A stretch of DNA of 49,817 nt from Bacillota bacterium (GCA_023415475.1 JAEZKL010000046.1:1-49817), one strand, 5' to 3'; positions 8,742-18,515 are shown, counted from the first letter of the stretch. Notes: generated by a model not told the origin, from the letters alone. A program made the numbers and translations.

Positions 8742-9953
8742 CTATTGCCCCCTTAATAACTGCTTAGCGATACTTTGAGCGTCTACTCTGGTGATGTCAT
8801 CGGGTACGTTCTGCCCAAAGGTAGCATAAGACAAAGGTGCTTCTGTCAGCATTCGAATGTTAAACAGGTTGCCGATGGTACCGGTTTCGTCCAGTTTCGT
8901 AAAAATAAGATTATAATTAATTATTTCAGAATATGCTTCTGTTATTCTAATCAAATCCTGATACTTAGTCGTGGCACTCAGAACCAGATAAACCTCACGA
9001 TCCTCCTCCGGAATAGTGTTAATGAGCTGCTCAATGTCATCTCGCTGATCCTTGCTACGATGGGATCTCCCAGCTGTATCAACAAAAACAATATCAAAAT
9101 CAGCATAGTCTTCTCTTGCCTGAAGCATCTCATCCTCCGAATAAATTACCTTCAAAGGAATTCCTAAGATATTCGCTTAGGTTCTCAGTTGCTCCACTGC
9201 CGCGATACGATAAGTATCAGCAGTTAAAAAGGCTACCTTAGCCTTCTCATTTACCTTAAATTTGGAGGCTATTTTGGCTATCGTTGTCGTTTTTCCGACT
9301 CCGGTCGGTCCGATAAAGAAAATAAATTTAGGGGTCTTACCGACGAGCTCTATCGTCTTAGGCTGTCCAAGCTTGAGTATTATTTTTTGATAAATGCTGG
9401 CAAGGATATTATCCATGGAAGCATCCTTCTTTAAATTGCCTTCTATTTCTGTAATAATCTGATTTGCATATTTTTCATCAACCTCATTATTAACCAACTG
9501 GTTATAGATTAGTTGAATACAAGCTAGGTTTTTATTTGTCTCCACTGCTTTCGCTTCTTCCTCATCGGATCCTTGTTTTTCTTTGAGTGTTATCTGTTTC
9601 TCTAAGAGGCTCTGGAGATTATTAAGCTTAGCTTCAATAGCGGAAGGCGCTGTATCAGAGTTATTGACCGACTGCCTCAACTTGTCAGAGGGCTCCTCAT
9701 CATAGATAACATCTGCAAAAACCGTTTTTCGAGCAGGAGCATGCGTCGGTGCCAGTTTTGCTTTATCATTCTTGTATGTAATATTTTCATCTACAGCAGC
9801 CGTAATCTCTACGACAGACTTACGAAACAGTTTATAAATCCCTTTCGGCGATATGGTCTTAATATTCATAACAATAGCATCCTTACCAAGCTCTTCCTTG
9901 GCAAGCATGATTGCTTCTGTTTCCGTATTCGCTTGAAATTTTTTAATAATCAC
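8742..9953 (-). pseudogene. flhF: SRP-type GTPase FlhF, interrupted by an in-frame TAA
   Basis: The full frame (404 codons) encodes a normal FlhF apart from a TAA at 9177-9179, codon 259. The 5' part starts at GTG 9953, whose G overlaps the flhA TAG stop. It includes the basic N-terminus and the P-loop GPTGVGKTTTIAKIA, then DTYRIAAVEQLRT. The frame resumes directly with ANILGIPLKVIYSEDEM and carries DTAGRSH and TKLDETG. FlhF/Ffh-type GTPases normally read LRTYA or LKTYA here, so the stop replaces the expected tyrosine. The product would lose the G3 and G4 motifs needed to bind and hydrolyse GTP. There is no frameshift: the two halves are separated by seven sense codons in frame, and the only possible restart is a TTG. 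It could be a real nonsense mutation or a base error. Confidence 0.85.
9177..9179 (-). other. In-frame TAA stop inside flhF
   Basis: The bases read ACC TAA GCG on the coding strand, where homologues have Thr-Tyr-Ala. Reading frame and homology continue unbroken on both sides. Confidence 0.9.
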
Positions 9954-11986
9954 TATACTGTCACCATCCCAACTGACTGTAATTCAACATTTGAATCGAT
10001 CTCATTATATGATACAACTATTAAATCTTTAAAATAATCCTGTGTCAAGCGTTTAAAATACATTCTTACGATCGGTGAGGTAATTATAACTGGATTTTTA
10101 CCTAAATCCTCTAATTTATGTACCTCAGTCTGAACTGATTCAATAATTTCCCGGGTAATACCTGGATCAAGTGCCAGATAGGCCCCCTGCTCCGATTGCT
10201 TAACTGCTCCCATAATCTCCTGCTCCACCTTAGGATCTAAAGTAACTACACTGGTCATCTCACCGGAGGGGAAGTATTTCTTCGAGATTGCTCTCTTTAA
10301 GCTCTGTCTTACATATTCTGTTAATACATCCGTATCATGGGTTGTAGTAGCATAATCAGCCAAGGTTTCAAAAATAGTTACCAAATCACGGATCGATATC
10401 CCCTCTCGCAAAAGGTTCTGTAATACCTTTTGAATCTCGCCGATATTAAGAAGCTTTGGTACCAGTTCGGATACAAGTGTTTGATTCGCTTCCTGAATAT
10501 TATTAACCAGACTCTGTACATCCTGTCTTGTAAGCAGCTCATGAATATGACTGCGGATAACCTCAGTCAGGTGAGTTGCCATGATGGACGGAGGATCCAC
10601 TACGGTATAGCCAAGTGTCTCTGCTTTTTCTCTCTGATTTTCAGTAATCCAGAGAGCAGGCAGATGGAAGGAGGGCTCAAAGGTAGGAATACCCGTGATT
10701 TCTTCTTCGACATATCCGGGATTCATCGCCATGTAATGATCAAATAGAATCTCGCCTTCACTCACCTGAATTCCCTTAATTTTAATGATATATTGATTCG
10801 GATTGAGCTGAATATTATCTCTTAGTCGAATCATAGGTACAACACATCCAAGCTCAAGAGCAACCTGTCTACGAATTAGCACTACTCGGTCAAGCAAATC
10901 ACCGCCTTGATTGGTGTCTGCTAAAGGTATGATACCATAACCGAACTCAAGCTCAATCGGATCAACCTGCAGTAAGGTAACTACATTCTCCGGTTTTCTG
11001 ATTTCACTGGCTGCTGCTTCCTCGGAGGATACCTCTTGCTCTATCGCTGCAACCTCAACTCAGGAGGCAATCATCCGGCCGGATATGATGAATATCAAAC
11101 CATATATTGTGAAAAGTAACGTATTTAAGGGTGTAAGAATACCAAAACCAATCATACTGGCACCAACGAGATACAGCGCTTTGGGGATGGAGAACAGCTG
11201 CTTCATCAGCAAATCTCCAAAATCTGCTTCCTTCGAAACCTTGGTTACCAGGATACCCGTTGCAAGTGAGATCATTAGGGAAGGAATCTGACTTACCAGA
11301 CCATCACCGATCGTTAAAATAGCAAAATGCTCGAAGGCATCCATTGCAGGCATCCCCATATAGAGTACGCCCATAACGGTACCACCGACCATATTGATAA
11401 CGGTAATTATTAAGCCGGCAATCGCGTCTCCCTTAACATACTTAGTAGCACCATCCATGGAACCAAAGAAAGCTGATTCATCCTGGATCTTTTCACGACG
11501 GGCTCTAGCTTCTGCGTCAGTGATCGCTCCGGTGTTTAAATCAGCATCGATTGCCATCTGCTTACCCGGCATCGCATCCAGGGTAAACCTTGCGGTTACC
11601 TCTGCAACACGTTCCGAGCCTTTATTAATAACCATAAACTGAACTAAAATTAATACGATAAAGACGATAATACCGATAACCAGATTACCGCCACCGACAA
11701 ACTGACCAAAGGTTGTTACGACATTACCGGGTTCGCCGCTCATCAGAATCAGCTTCGTACTGGATACATTCAAGGAGATACGAAAAATCGTCGTAAATAA
11801 CAATATGGTCGGAAACGCCGACATATTAAGAACTTCCTTCGTAAACATCGCGTTAAAAAGGATTACCATTGCGATGGAAATATTCAATGCCAGTAATAAG
11901 TCCAGCATTAAGGAATTCATAGGAATTATCAAAAATACGATTGCAGAGAGCAGGAACAATCCGACAATCAGGTCATTTCTCTTCAT
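9953..11986 (-). pseudogene. flhA: Flagellar export gate protein FlhA, interrupted by an in-frame TGA
   Basis: The full frame is 678 codons, the normal length for FlhA, with one internal TGA at 11060-11062 (codon 309). Before it lies the complete membrane domain with several hydrophobic helices and the conserved FHIPEP-type loop region (RFTLDAMPGKQMAIDADLNTG). After it come a short acidic linker and the full cytoplasmic domain (LELEFGYGIIPLADTNQGGD..., IIRDLVTIFE-like ISIRDLVTIFETLADYA). The stop sits exactly at the membrane/cytoplasm junction, so a truncated product would keep the gate but lose the chaperone-docking domain needed for export. The codon could derive from CGA by one C-to-T change. 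ATG 11986 has GGAGG seven bases upstream. Confidence 0.85.
11060..11062 (-). other. In-frame TGA stop inside flhA
   Basis: The coding strand reads GCC TCC TGA GTT GAG. The 54 codons after the TGA stay open and join smoothly to the conserved cytoplasmic domain, so no frameshift is involved. Confidence 0.9.
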
Positions 11987-12009
11987 TTAAACCTCCAAAA
12001 GGTATCTTA

Positions 12010-13140
12010 TCAACTTATTTTATTTTTAAGCCCATATACATAGGCAAGAACTTCCGCAGTCATCTGATAAAGCTCCGGAGGAATCTCAGCTCCAAGCTCT
12101 ACATTGTAATAAAGCATTCTGGCCAGAGGTTTATTTTCTACTATCTCGACCCCATTTTCTTTTGCTACCTCTTTGATCTTCTGGGCCAGATAATCCGCTC
12201 CCTTAGCAATCAGTATCGGAGCTTCACTGGAGGCTTTGTCATATTTGATTGCAGCTGCAAGATGAGTCGGGTTCGTAATTACTACATCCGCTGTCGGCAA
12301 AGCTTGCATCATTCTTTTTTGTGATACCTCACGCATCTTAGCACGAATTTTGCTTTTAATTAAAGGATCACCTTCTGTATTTTTAAACTCATCCTTTACC
12401 TCTTGCTTTGTCATCCTCATGTCTTTTTTAAACTTCATCTTCTGATAGAATAAATCAGCAAAGCCGATGACCAAAAAGATAAGGCTGATTTTCAATCCTA
12501 AATCAAGTACTAAATCTCCGATCAGGAGAATTGCCTGCTCCAACTTCATATCATATAGAACAAACAGCAGCTGCCACTCATTCTTCAGAGTATTATAAGC
12601 CAGATAGGATATTATAACGATTTTAACCAGTTCGATAATAAGCTCAATAATTTTATCCTTAGACAACAGTTTCTTGAAACCATTAACCGGATTCAAGTGA
12701 GAAAGCTTTGGTATCAGAGTTTTTCCCGATATCTTCCATTTAACCTGAAGCAATACAACAACGAAGGATACCACTACTGTTGTAGCAAAAACCGGTATAC
12801 ATATGATAAGTATCGTCAGTATTGTATCCATTAACAAATTACTTACTGCGGCGATATTAAGCTCTTCGCTTGCCAGCTTATCAATATTACCGAATATTTT
12901 AACAAAATATTTCAGAAAACCATCACCGATATATGAGATAAATACCTTAATTACAATGAAAAATGTGGCCAGAGCGGAAGCTGATATCAACTCTTTACTT
13001 CTTGCTACCTGGCCTTCCTTTCTGGCATCATTCAGCTTCTTGGTGGTGGCCTCTTCTGTCTTATCTGCACCTTCCGCAAAAAATTGCAAATGGTAAGGAA
13101 GTCGAAATGAAGAAATCCTGATTTGCTCTGCTGTAATCAT
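12010..13140 (-). CDS. flhB: Flagellar export switch protein FlhB
   Basis: FlhB (376 residues) switches the export apparatus from rod/hook to filament substrates. Four membrane helices lie between about 50 and 235. The C-terminal cytoplasmic domain contains the autocleavage motif NPTH at 290-293 (Asn-Pro cut), followed by KYD and the usual PLARMLY segment. The N-terminus has the typical LPYHLQFFAEGADKTEEATTKK motif. AAGGA lies five bases before the ATG. It is 11 bases downstream of fliR. Confidence 0.96.
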   Translation of the reverse strand: MITAEQIRISSFRLPYHLQFFAEGADKTEEATTKKLNDARKEGQVARSKELISASALATFFIVIKVFISYIGDGFLKYFVKIFGNIDKLASEELNIAAVSNLLMDTILTILIICIPVFATTVVVSFVVVLLQVKWKISGKTLIPKLSHLNPVNGFKKLLSKDKIIELIIELVKIVIISYLAYNTLKNEWQLLFVLYDMKLEQAILLIGDLVLDLGLKISLIFLVIGFADLFYQKMKFKKDMRMTKQEVKDEFKNTEGDPLIKSKIRAKMREVSQKRMMQALPTADVVITNPTHLAAAIKYDKASSEAPILIAKGADYLAQKIKEVAKENGVEIVENKPLARMLYYNVELGAEIPPELYQMTAEVLAYVYGLKNKIS

Positions 13141-13151
13141 ACTAATCCTTC

Positions 13152-13919
13152 CTAGCGTAGCATCCCAATGGAATTTAAGAGCATCTCTTTCATCTTGTTA
13201 AAGATAAAATCTGCAACAGAAGGGATTAGCTCCATAATCATAGCTAATACAACTAAGCCAACGAATATTTTTAGCTGTATTCCAATCACAAACATATTCA
13301 TCTGAGGTGCAATCTTCGCCAGAATTGCTAATATGGTATTCACAATTAAGATTGCGGCGAAAATCGGAAGTACAATACGAAAGCCTATAATGAAATAATC
13401 TATGATGAATTGTATCATCAATTGATATAGATTTGGATTGAAATTAGCCTTACCGATCTCGATAATTTGAAAGGAATCAATAATTGCTCTTAAAAAATAA
13501 TGATGTAAGTTAGTGATCAACATCATTAAGAGTATTAAATAGCCATAGAAATTCGCTGTTATAGTAGTTTGTATGCTGGTTACCGGGTCAATCTCATTGA
13601 CCATGGAAAAACCGATTTCCATATCGATGATCTGTCCTGCAAATGCAATAATCTGATAGACAATATTGGCAAAAAAACCCATGATAGCTCCGGCTAGTGC
13701 TTCTTTTACTACAAGAACCGCAAAACCGATCACACCGGTATATTCCGGCGTGCTATAAGGAATGGAATAAAATACAATCAATGCCAAAAAAACAGATAAG
13801 CCGGTTTTCACTCGAATCGGTACATTTCTTAACGAAAAAAAAGGAGCCGTAAAGAAAAAACCGGTAATCCTCACAAGTATTAACAATAAAAACTCAAAAT
13901 TCTCAATTGTAAAGTTCAT
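13152..13919 (-). CDS. fliR: Flagellar export gate protein FliR
   Basis: A 255-residue very hydrophobic protein with about six membrane segments, part of the FliP5-FliQ4-FliR1 export channel. The sequence around GFSMVNEIDPVTSIQTT matches the conserved FliR cytoplasmic loop. Its ATG overlaps the fliQ stop (ATGA), indicating translational coupling. Confidence 0.94.
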   Translation of the reverse strand: MNFTIENFEFLLLILVRITGFFFTAPFFSLRNVPIRVKTGLSVFLALIVFYSIPYSTPEYTGVIGFAVLVVKEALAGAIMGFFANIVYQIIAFAGQIIDMEIGFSMVNEIDPVTSIQTTITANFYGYLILLMMLITNLHHYFLRAIIDSFQIIEIGKANFNPNLYQLMIQFIIDYFIIGFRIVLPIFAAILIVNTILAILAKIAPQMNMFVIGIQLKIFVGLVVLAMIMELIPSVADFIFNKMKEMLLNSIGMLR

Positions 13920-14191
13920 AAAGCATTAATATAATAACTAAAGTTTGTGAATAGCTCCACCATGTAATCCCTTAGGGAATTTAGTATCCAGCTTCCCGCC
14001 AGTATGATTACCAGAAACACTGCAATCAGCTTCGGAACAAATGTGAGGGTTTGCTCCTGTATTGAGGTAACTGTCTGCAAAATACTGACAACAAGTCCGA
14101 CCACCAGGGACGCAAGGAGCATTGGTGCCGAAGCTTTCAGAACAAGATACACAGCTTGTCTTGCTATATCAATAATAATAGTCTCATTCAT
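13916..14191 (-). CDS. fliQ: Flagellar export gate protein FliQ
   Basis: This 91-residue protein has two membrane helices and the conserved loop SILQTVTSIQEQTLTFVPKL. FliQ subunits wrap the FliP/FliR core of the export gate. Length and order (after fliP, overlapping fliR) are as in other flagellar operons. Confidence 0.95.
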   Translation of the reverse strand: MNETIIIDIARQAVYLVLKASAPMLLASLVVGLVVSILQTVTSIQEQTLTFVPKLIAVFLVIILAGSWILNSLRDYMVELFTNFSYYINAL

Positions 14192-14255
14192 AACAATAAC
14201 CGTGCCTTTCTAGGATTCTGCAAACCTTTGGTGTTCGTATTTTACACTATTGCCG

Positions 14256-15101
14256 TCAGTAAAACGTCTGCACTAATTCGCCTATGACCAAATTCCAGCC
14301 ATCTGCTATAATAAACAATAAAATCTTAAATGGCATTGAAATCATTGTAGGCGGTAACATCATCATACCCATTGACATTAGGGTAGATGCAACCACCATA
14401 TCAATAACAAGGAACGGTATGTATATTAAGAATCCAATTATGAAGGCATTTCGCAATTCACTTATAATGAAAGCAGGTATAATCACAGTAATCGGTATCT
14501 CATCTGCTGATTCTACCGTGCCAATTTTAGCAATATCCATAAACAGACGAATATCCTTCTCATGACCGCTCAGCTGATCCAGCATAAAATCTCGGATCGG
14601 AGCCAAACCTGCATCAAACGCCTCCTCCTGGGTAATAGTACCGGCAGATAGAGGTTTGATCGCTTCGGTATTAATCTGTGTAAATACCGGAGACATAATA
14701 AAGAAGGTTAAAAACATAGCCAAGCCTACCAGAACCTGATTTGGCGGCGTTGTTGTGGTCCCCATTGCTGCTCTCACAAAGTGTAATACTATAATAATTC
14801 TGGTAAAGGATGTTACCATTATTAAAATAGACGGAGCAACTGAGATAACGGTTAATACTAATAATATCTGCAGTGTAGAGGAAAGACCGTTGGCATCCTC
14901 ATCGGTATTCAGAGTAAACTCTAATGGACCTAATGAGCCCGCGAGATTATTTCCGCTTTCCTCAGCGGTGGCAGTAACAGTATCTTTAGCTGTCTGAGCA
15001 TACGCTGTCTTCTCTCCGCACATAACCAGGATCCCAATCGTTAATAATACTACTATGAACGCAGATCGAAAGCTTTTGAATATTTTTAATTGTATCATCA
15101 T
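14256..15101 (-). CDS. fliP: Flagellar export gate protein FliP
   Basis: The protein has 281 residues. It begins with a likely signal peptide (hydrophobic segment 12-30, then AYAQT), a variable periplasmic stretch and four membrane helices. The core motifs MVTSFTRIIIVLHFVRAAMG and MMLPPTMISMPFKILLFIIADGW are diagnostic. It forms the pentameric core of the export channel. It lies 12 bases downstream of fliO and 64 bases upstream of fliQ. Confidence 0.96.
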   Translation of the reverse strand: MMIQLKIFKSFRSAFIVVLLTIGILVMCGEKTAYAQTAKDTVTATAEESGNNLAGSLGPLEFTLNTDEDANGLSSTLQILLVLTVISVAPSILIMVTSFTRIIIVLHFVRAAMGTTTTPPNQVLVGLAMFLTFFIMSPVFTQINTEAIKPLSAGTITQEEAFDAGLAPIRDFMLDQLSGHEKDIRLFMDIAKIGTVESADEIPITVIIPAFIISELRNAFIIGFLIYIPFLVIDMVVASTLMSMGMMMLPPTMISMPFKILLFIIADGWNLVIGELVQTFY

Positions 15102-15113
15102 GATTATCAGCCT

Positions 15114-15569
15114 CTACTCACTATTATTCTTCAGCTTATCTAATATCTGTTTAAAGCTCTGCTTCTCACCCTGCTGACTTTCTCTGATTATAACCTCGGA
15201 TTCGTCTAATTCCGTAATAAAATTAATGTTGTCTTTTCCGATTGCAACTACCACATATTTATTACCGATTTTCACAATCTGTAATGCTTTATTCGGTGTG
15301 ACACGATAGGAATCGATTACCTGGAAATTGCTTTTTTTCATCTGCCCGAGCTTAATGCCTCCGATCAATCTGGAGGTATAATAAGCTGCAACAAGAATGA
15401 TTATTAGCAAGAACACTAATCCGACTAATTGCAGGATGCTGTCATAGGTAGATGTCCCTTGGGGCATCGTAGCCGAAGAACCTCCTGCAGCCGGCAAAGG
15501 GGTTGGAGTTCCAATAATTTTGTCTAAATCAAGGCCTTCCAGCAACATGATTCTTGTATTTCCATTCAT
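15114..15569 (-). CDS. fliO: Flagellar biosynthesis protein FliO (FliZ)
   Basis: A 151-residue protein with a single membrane helix (about 47-66, LVGLVFLLIIILVAAYYTSR) and a small cytoplasmic beta domain with IKLGQMKKSNFQVIDSYRVTPNKALQIVKIGN split across it, as in FliO. FliO assists assembly of the FliP pentamer. AAGGAG lies five bases before the ATG. The 113-base gap to cheY contains only a short GTGAAG/CTTCAC hairpin downstream of cheY. Confidence 0.88.
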   Translation of the reverse strand: MNGNTRIMLLEGLDLDKIIGTPTPLPAAGGSSATMPQGTSTYDSILQLVGLVFLLIIILVAAYYTSRLIGGIKLGQMKKSNFQVIDSYRVTPNKALQIVKIGNKYVVVAIGKDNINFITELDESEVIIRESQQGEKQSFKQILDKLKNNSE

Positions 15570-15682
15570 ACAAACTCCTTATAAATCCTCTTTTCAAGCA
15601 ACTAAATACTACTATTATGTACCAATATAAAATTTTACGCAGTAACAAACTTGAAACGTGAAGACGCTATTACTTCACATTA

Positions 15683-16045
15683 TTAGCCAACTGCTTTCTT
15701 TACTGCTTCCAATACACGATCTGCCTGGAAGGGCTTAACAATGAAATCCTTTGCTCCGGATTGAATGGACTCTATAACCATTGCTTGCTGGCCCATAGCA
15801 GAGCACATAATCACATTGGCACCGGGATCGGTCGCCTTAATCTTCTTCAAAGCCTGAATTCCATCCATCTCAGGCATTGTAATATCCATCATAACTAAAT
15901 CAGGTTTGGTTTCCTGATATTTATCAACAGCCTTTAGTCCATTCTCGGCTTCACCCGCGATATTATATCCATTCTTGGTTAAGATGTCCTTAATCATCAT
16001 TCTCATAAACGCAGCGTCATCACAAATCAAAATACTTTTCGCCAT
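15683..16045 (-). CDS. cheY: Chemotaxis response regulator CheY
   Basis: A 120-residue single receiver domain. Acidic residues Asp9-Asp10, phospho-accepting Asp54 (MMDITMPEMDG), Ser82 and Lys104 (VKPF) are all in place. Phosphorylated by CheA, it binds the FliM/FliY switch to set motor direction. Its position beside fliY and fliM is standard for Firmicutes. Confidence 0.96.
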   Translation of the reverse strand: MAKSILICDDAAFMRMMIKDILTKNGYNIAGEAENGLKAVDKYQETKPDLVMMDITMPEMDGIQALKKIKATDPGANVIMCSAMGQQAMVIESIQSGAKDFIVKPFQADRVLEAVKKAVG

Positions 16046-16074
16046 TATCTTTCTCCCATCTCTTATGTTTTGTT

Positions 16075-17256
16075 TTAAATCAATTGCTTTTGCTTTATAA
16101 TTTCTGTTACTCGGATTCCGAAGGCTTCTTCCATTACAACTACTTCACCCTTCGCAACAAATTTACCATTAACCAATACATCAATCGGTTCACCGGCCAA
16201 ACGATTTAATTCTATAATAGTTCCCGGTGAAAAGTCCAGTATTTCTTTAATTGATTTACTGGTTCTTCCTAACTCTACCGTAACCTCAAGCGGCACATCC
16301 ATTAATAAATCAATATTTTCCGGCTGTACCACATTACTCATCATAGGTGCAAAGGATGTAAACTGAACCGGTTGAACATTGACATCCTGTATCGGCGCCA
16401 TCATATACGGCATTGCCTGAGGCATTCCCTGGGTTGGATATCCCATATTGGCATAAGGGTTATAACCCGCGGGCTGCTGCGGCATCTGCTGCTGTTGTTG
16501 AAATGCTGCCGGCGATGGTGTTGCCTGTGTCTTCTTTGGCGTATTATCAACCTGTGGTCGTGTAGGGATATCTGGCTCCATTGAAGTTGCCTGTACAAAT
16601 TGCTTGTATAAATCCCTTGCGAATTCATAAGGATACAACTGCATCAGAACACTGTCAACCAGATCACCGATCTCCATATGAAAGGATACTCGTACGAAGC
16701 TACCCTTAAGAAAATCTGCTATATTTTCGCCATTCATATTGTCATACAAATCAACCATCGATGCCGTAGGAGGACTTATAATAACCCGTTTTTCAAGCAT
16801 AGAGGATATGCTTGTTGCGGCAGAACCCATCATTTGGTTCATCGCTTCACTAATTGCACTTAAGTGGAGGTCCGATAATTCATCGGAGATATTGGTACCA
16901 TCTCCCCCCATCATTAAATCCGTGATTACCTTAACGTCTTTTTCCTTTAATATTAATATGTTGTTTCCGTCAAGACCATCTTCATAATAGATCTGAATGA
17001 ACACACAAGGCTTATCGTAACTGTTTACGATATCCTTCCAGGTTGCATATTCAACAACCGGAGTAGTAATATTAACACGTTGGTTAACTAAAGAAAACAG
17101 TGTTGTAGCAGCTGTTCCCATGCTAATATTTGATATCTCTCCTATCGCATCCTTTTCAGCGTCGGTTAAAGTCTCCTTAACTATATTCTCCGAGCTTTCA
17201 GTACTAATACCATTTAGTAGTGCATTTATCTCTTCTTGAGATAGCATCCCATCCAT
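16075..17256 (-). CDS. fliY: Flagellar switch protein FliY (CheC-FliN fusion)
   Basis: The protein has 393 residues. An N-terminal motif MLSQEEINALLNG is the CheY-P binding peptide. The CheC-like phosphatase region (about 30-215) holds two active-site helices (DAIGEISNISMGTAATTLF and HLSAISEAMNQMMGSAATS). A Pro/Gln/Met-rich linker spans about 230-300 (QQQQQMPQQP). The C-terminal ~80 residues are the FliN/SpoA domain (VTVELGRTSKSIKEILDFSPG). It is a C-ring component that also dephosphorylates CheY-P. Seven bases separate it from fliM. Confidence 0.95.
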   Translation of the reverse strand: MDGMLSQEEINALLNGISTESSENIVKETLTDAEKDAIGEISNISMGTAATTLFSLVNQRVNITTPVVEYATWKDIVNSYDKPCVFIQIYYEDGLDGNNILILKEKDVKVITDLMMGGDGTNISDELSDLHLSAISEAMNQMMGSAATSISSMLEKRVIISPPTASMVDLYDNMNGENIADFLKGSFVRVSFHMEIGDLVDSVLMQLYPYEFARDLYKQFVQATSMEPDIPTRPQVDNTPKKTQATPSPAAFQQQQQMPQQPAGYNPYANMGYPTQGMPQAMPYMMAPIQDVNVQPVQFTSFAPMMSNVVQPENIDLLMDVPLEVTVELGRTSKSIKEILDFSPGTIIELNRLAGEPIDVLVNGKFVAKGEVVVMEEAFGIRVTEIIKQKQLI

Positions 17257-17262
17257 AGTCTG

Positions 17263-18243
17263 TTACTCCTCTCCTCTATTAATCGATGAAATTTTTACCG
17301 CATAGGAACCTGAGGAAGCACCTGGAAGTGCGGTAAATTTATCTAAGTTACCGACATAGACGGTTAATTCATCATCCACCTTTGAATTTAACTTAATGAT
17401 ATCCCCTCGCTGCATATTCATAAAATCATTCACTGAAATCGTACTCTTTCCAAGTACGGCACGCAGTGGTACTCTCGCTTTCGAAATCGCAATTTCGATA
17501 ATATCATGATATGATTTCTCATCAATCAGCTGCATCGTCGAATACCAGTATTTCGTATTTAATTTATCAATAACCTTTTCTAAGCAGACATAAGGAAGAC
17601 AGATATTCATCATTCCTTCTATATTACCGATCTTAATATTCAAGGTTACAATAGATACCATCTCACTCGGAGATATAATCTGAGCAAACTGGGAGTTTGT
17701 CTCAATTCTGAGCAGTCTTGGCTGAAGCTGGATTACATTTGCCCAAGGTTCCCTGAGTAAATTCATACATACAATAAAGATACGTTCAATAATCGAAAGC
17801 TCAATTTCCGAGAAATCTCTTACTTTCTCTAATGGATATCCGCCGCCACCCAGCATACGGTCAACAATTGCATAACCCAAATTATCCGCCAGCTCTATTA
17901 TGATGTTGCCCTCCAAGGGAGCAAAATCAATAATTCCAAGTAAAACCGGGTTTGAGAGTGCATTTGAGAATTCAGAATATTGAACTGCTTCCGAATTCAT
18001 TACTTCAACCTGAACATTCTTTCGTAGGTATGCCGGAAGGTTTGTAGATAAAAGCCTCGCATAGTGCTCAAATATTATGTTCATGGTACGTAGATGTTCT
18101 TTCGAGAACTTGGAGGGTCTGGCAAAATCATAATTCTTGACTTGCTTCTCCGACGTCTGCTTATAATCATCTGCGTCTAATTCACCACTGGAGAGAGCCG
18201 CCAGCAGATTATCTATCTCATTTTGGGATAAGACATCACCCAT
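17263..18243 (-). CDS. fliM: Flagellar motor switch protein FliM
   Basis: FliM (326 residues) forms the C-ring and binds CheY-P through its N-terminal peptide GDVLSQNEIDNLLAAL. The middle domain contains LPAYLRKNVQVEV and MLGGGGYPLEKVRDFSEIELSIIERI; the C-terminus is a SpoA domain (LGKSTISVNDFMNMQRGDII). I set the start at ATG 18243, eight bases after GGGAGG, because family members begin there. The frame is open further upstream to 18381, but that stretch lies in a structured leader and has no good ribosome site. Confidence 0.95.
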   Translation of the reverse strand: MGDVLSQNEIDNLLAALSSGELDADDYKQTSEKQVKNYDFARPSKFSKEHLRTMNIIFEHYARLLSTNLPAYLRKNVQVEVMNSEAVQYSEFSNALSNPVLLGIIDFAPLEGNIIIELADNLGYAIVDRMLGGGGYPLEKVRDFSEIELSIIERIFIVCMNLLREPWANVIQLQPRLLRIETNSQFAQIISPSEMVSIVTLNIKIGNIEGMMNICLPYVCLEKVIDKLNTKYWYSTMQLIDEKSYHDIIEIAISKARVPLRAVLGKSTISVNDFMNMQRGDIIKLNSKVDDELTVYVGNLDKFTALPGASSGSYAVKISSINRGEE

Positions 18244-18304
18244 TGTCATTTCCTCCCTAATAAACATGTCTTCCCTTTGAGTTATTGTTATGCCAATCAG
18301 ATAA

Positions 18305-18441
18305 TGGCAATTGCCCCTAGCTTCTAAGAATAAGAAGTTACCACTCCTGCGGATTGCTATGAATAATGCTAGTGCCTTCATAGAACCGCTCTTCCCATGT
18401 GAATTAATGACTTAATAATTCACATTTGTAACGCTAGTTAC
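18305..18441 (-). ncRNA. Candidate structured leader RNA upstream of fliM
   Basis: The 272-base gap between fliL and fliM is packed with inverted repeats. Hairpin A is 18397-18425 with a perfect 10-bp stem (ATGTGAATTA/TAATTCACAT). Hairpin B is 18349-18389, with GCGG/CCGC and CTATGAA/TTCATAG stems. Its loop holds GCTAG (18368-18372), which can pair with CTAGC at 18317-18321 to form a pseudoknot. A short hairpin at 18321-18337 and a GGCAATTGCC palindrome (18306-18315) follow. Another small hairpin is at 18428-18441. No known riboswitch motif was recognised. It may control fliM and downstream genes, or be an RNA processing site. Confidence 0.4.
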
Positions 18442-18515
18442 ATAATAACACAAAATAGTGAGAAAATCATCATTTTTATTTATAAAGCAATACTACAGTT
18501 TATAGTATTTATTTC

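Noticed and set aside
8742..9155. A separate gene encoding the C-terminal half of FlhF
   Set aside because: It is in frame with the upstream part, begins only at a TTG inside the conserved domain and has no ribosome site.
9953..10897. A separate gene encoding only the FlhA cytoplasmic domain
   Set aside because: The 54 codons between the TGA and the TTG 'start' are clearly FlhA linker and domain sequence, so this is one broken gene.
11060..11062. Selenocysteine or stop-codon recoding
   Set aside because: No hairpin follows the TGA, FlhA is not a selenoprotein, and the neighbouring gene has a TAA, which one recoding system would not explain.
18305..18441. Cyclic-di-GMP riboswitch before fliM
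   Set aside because: The conserved GEMM-I and GEMM-II cores could not be found; only generic hairpins and a possible pseudoknot are present.
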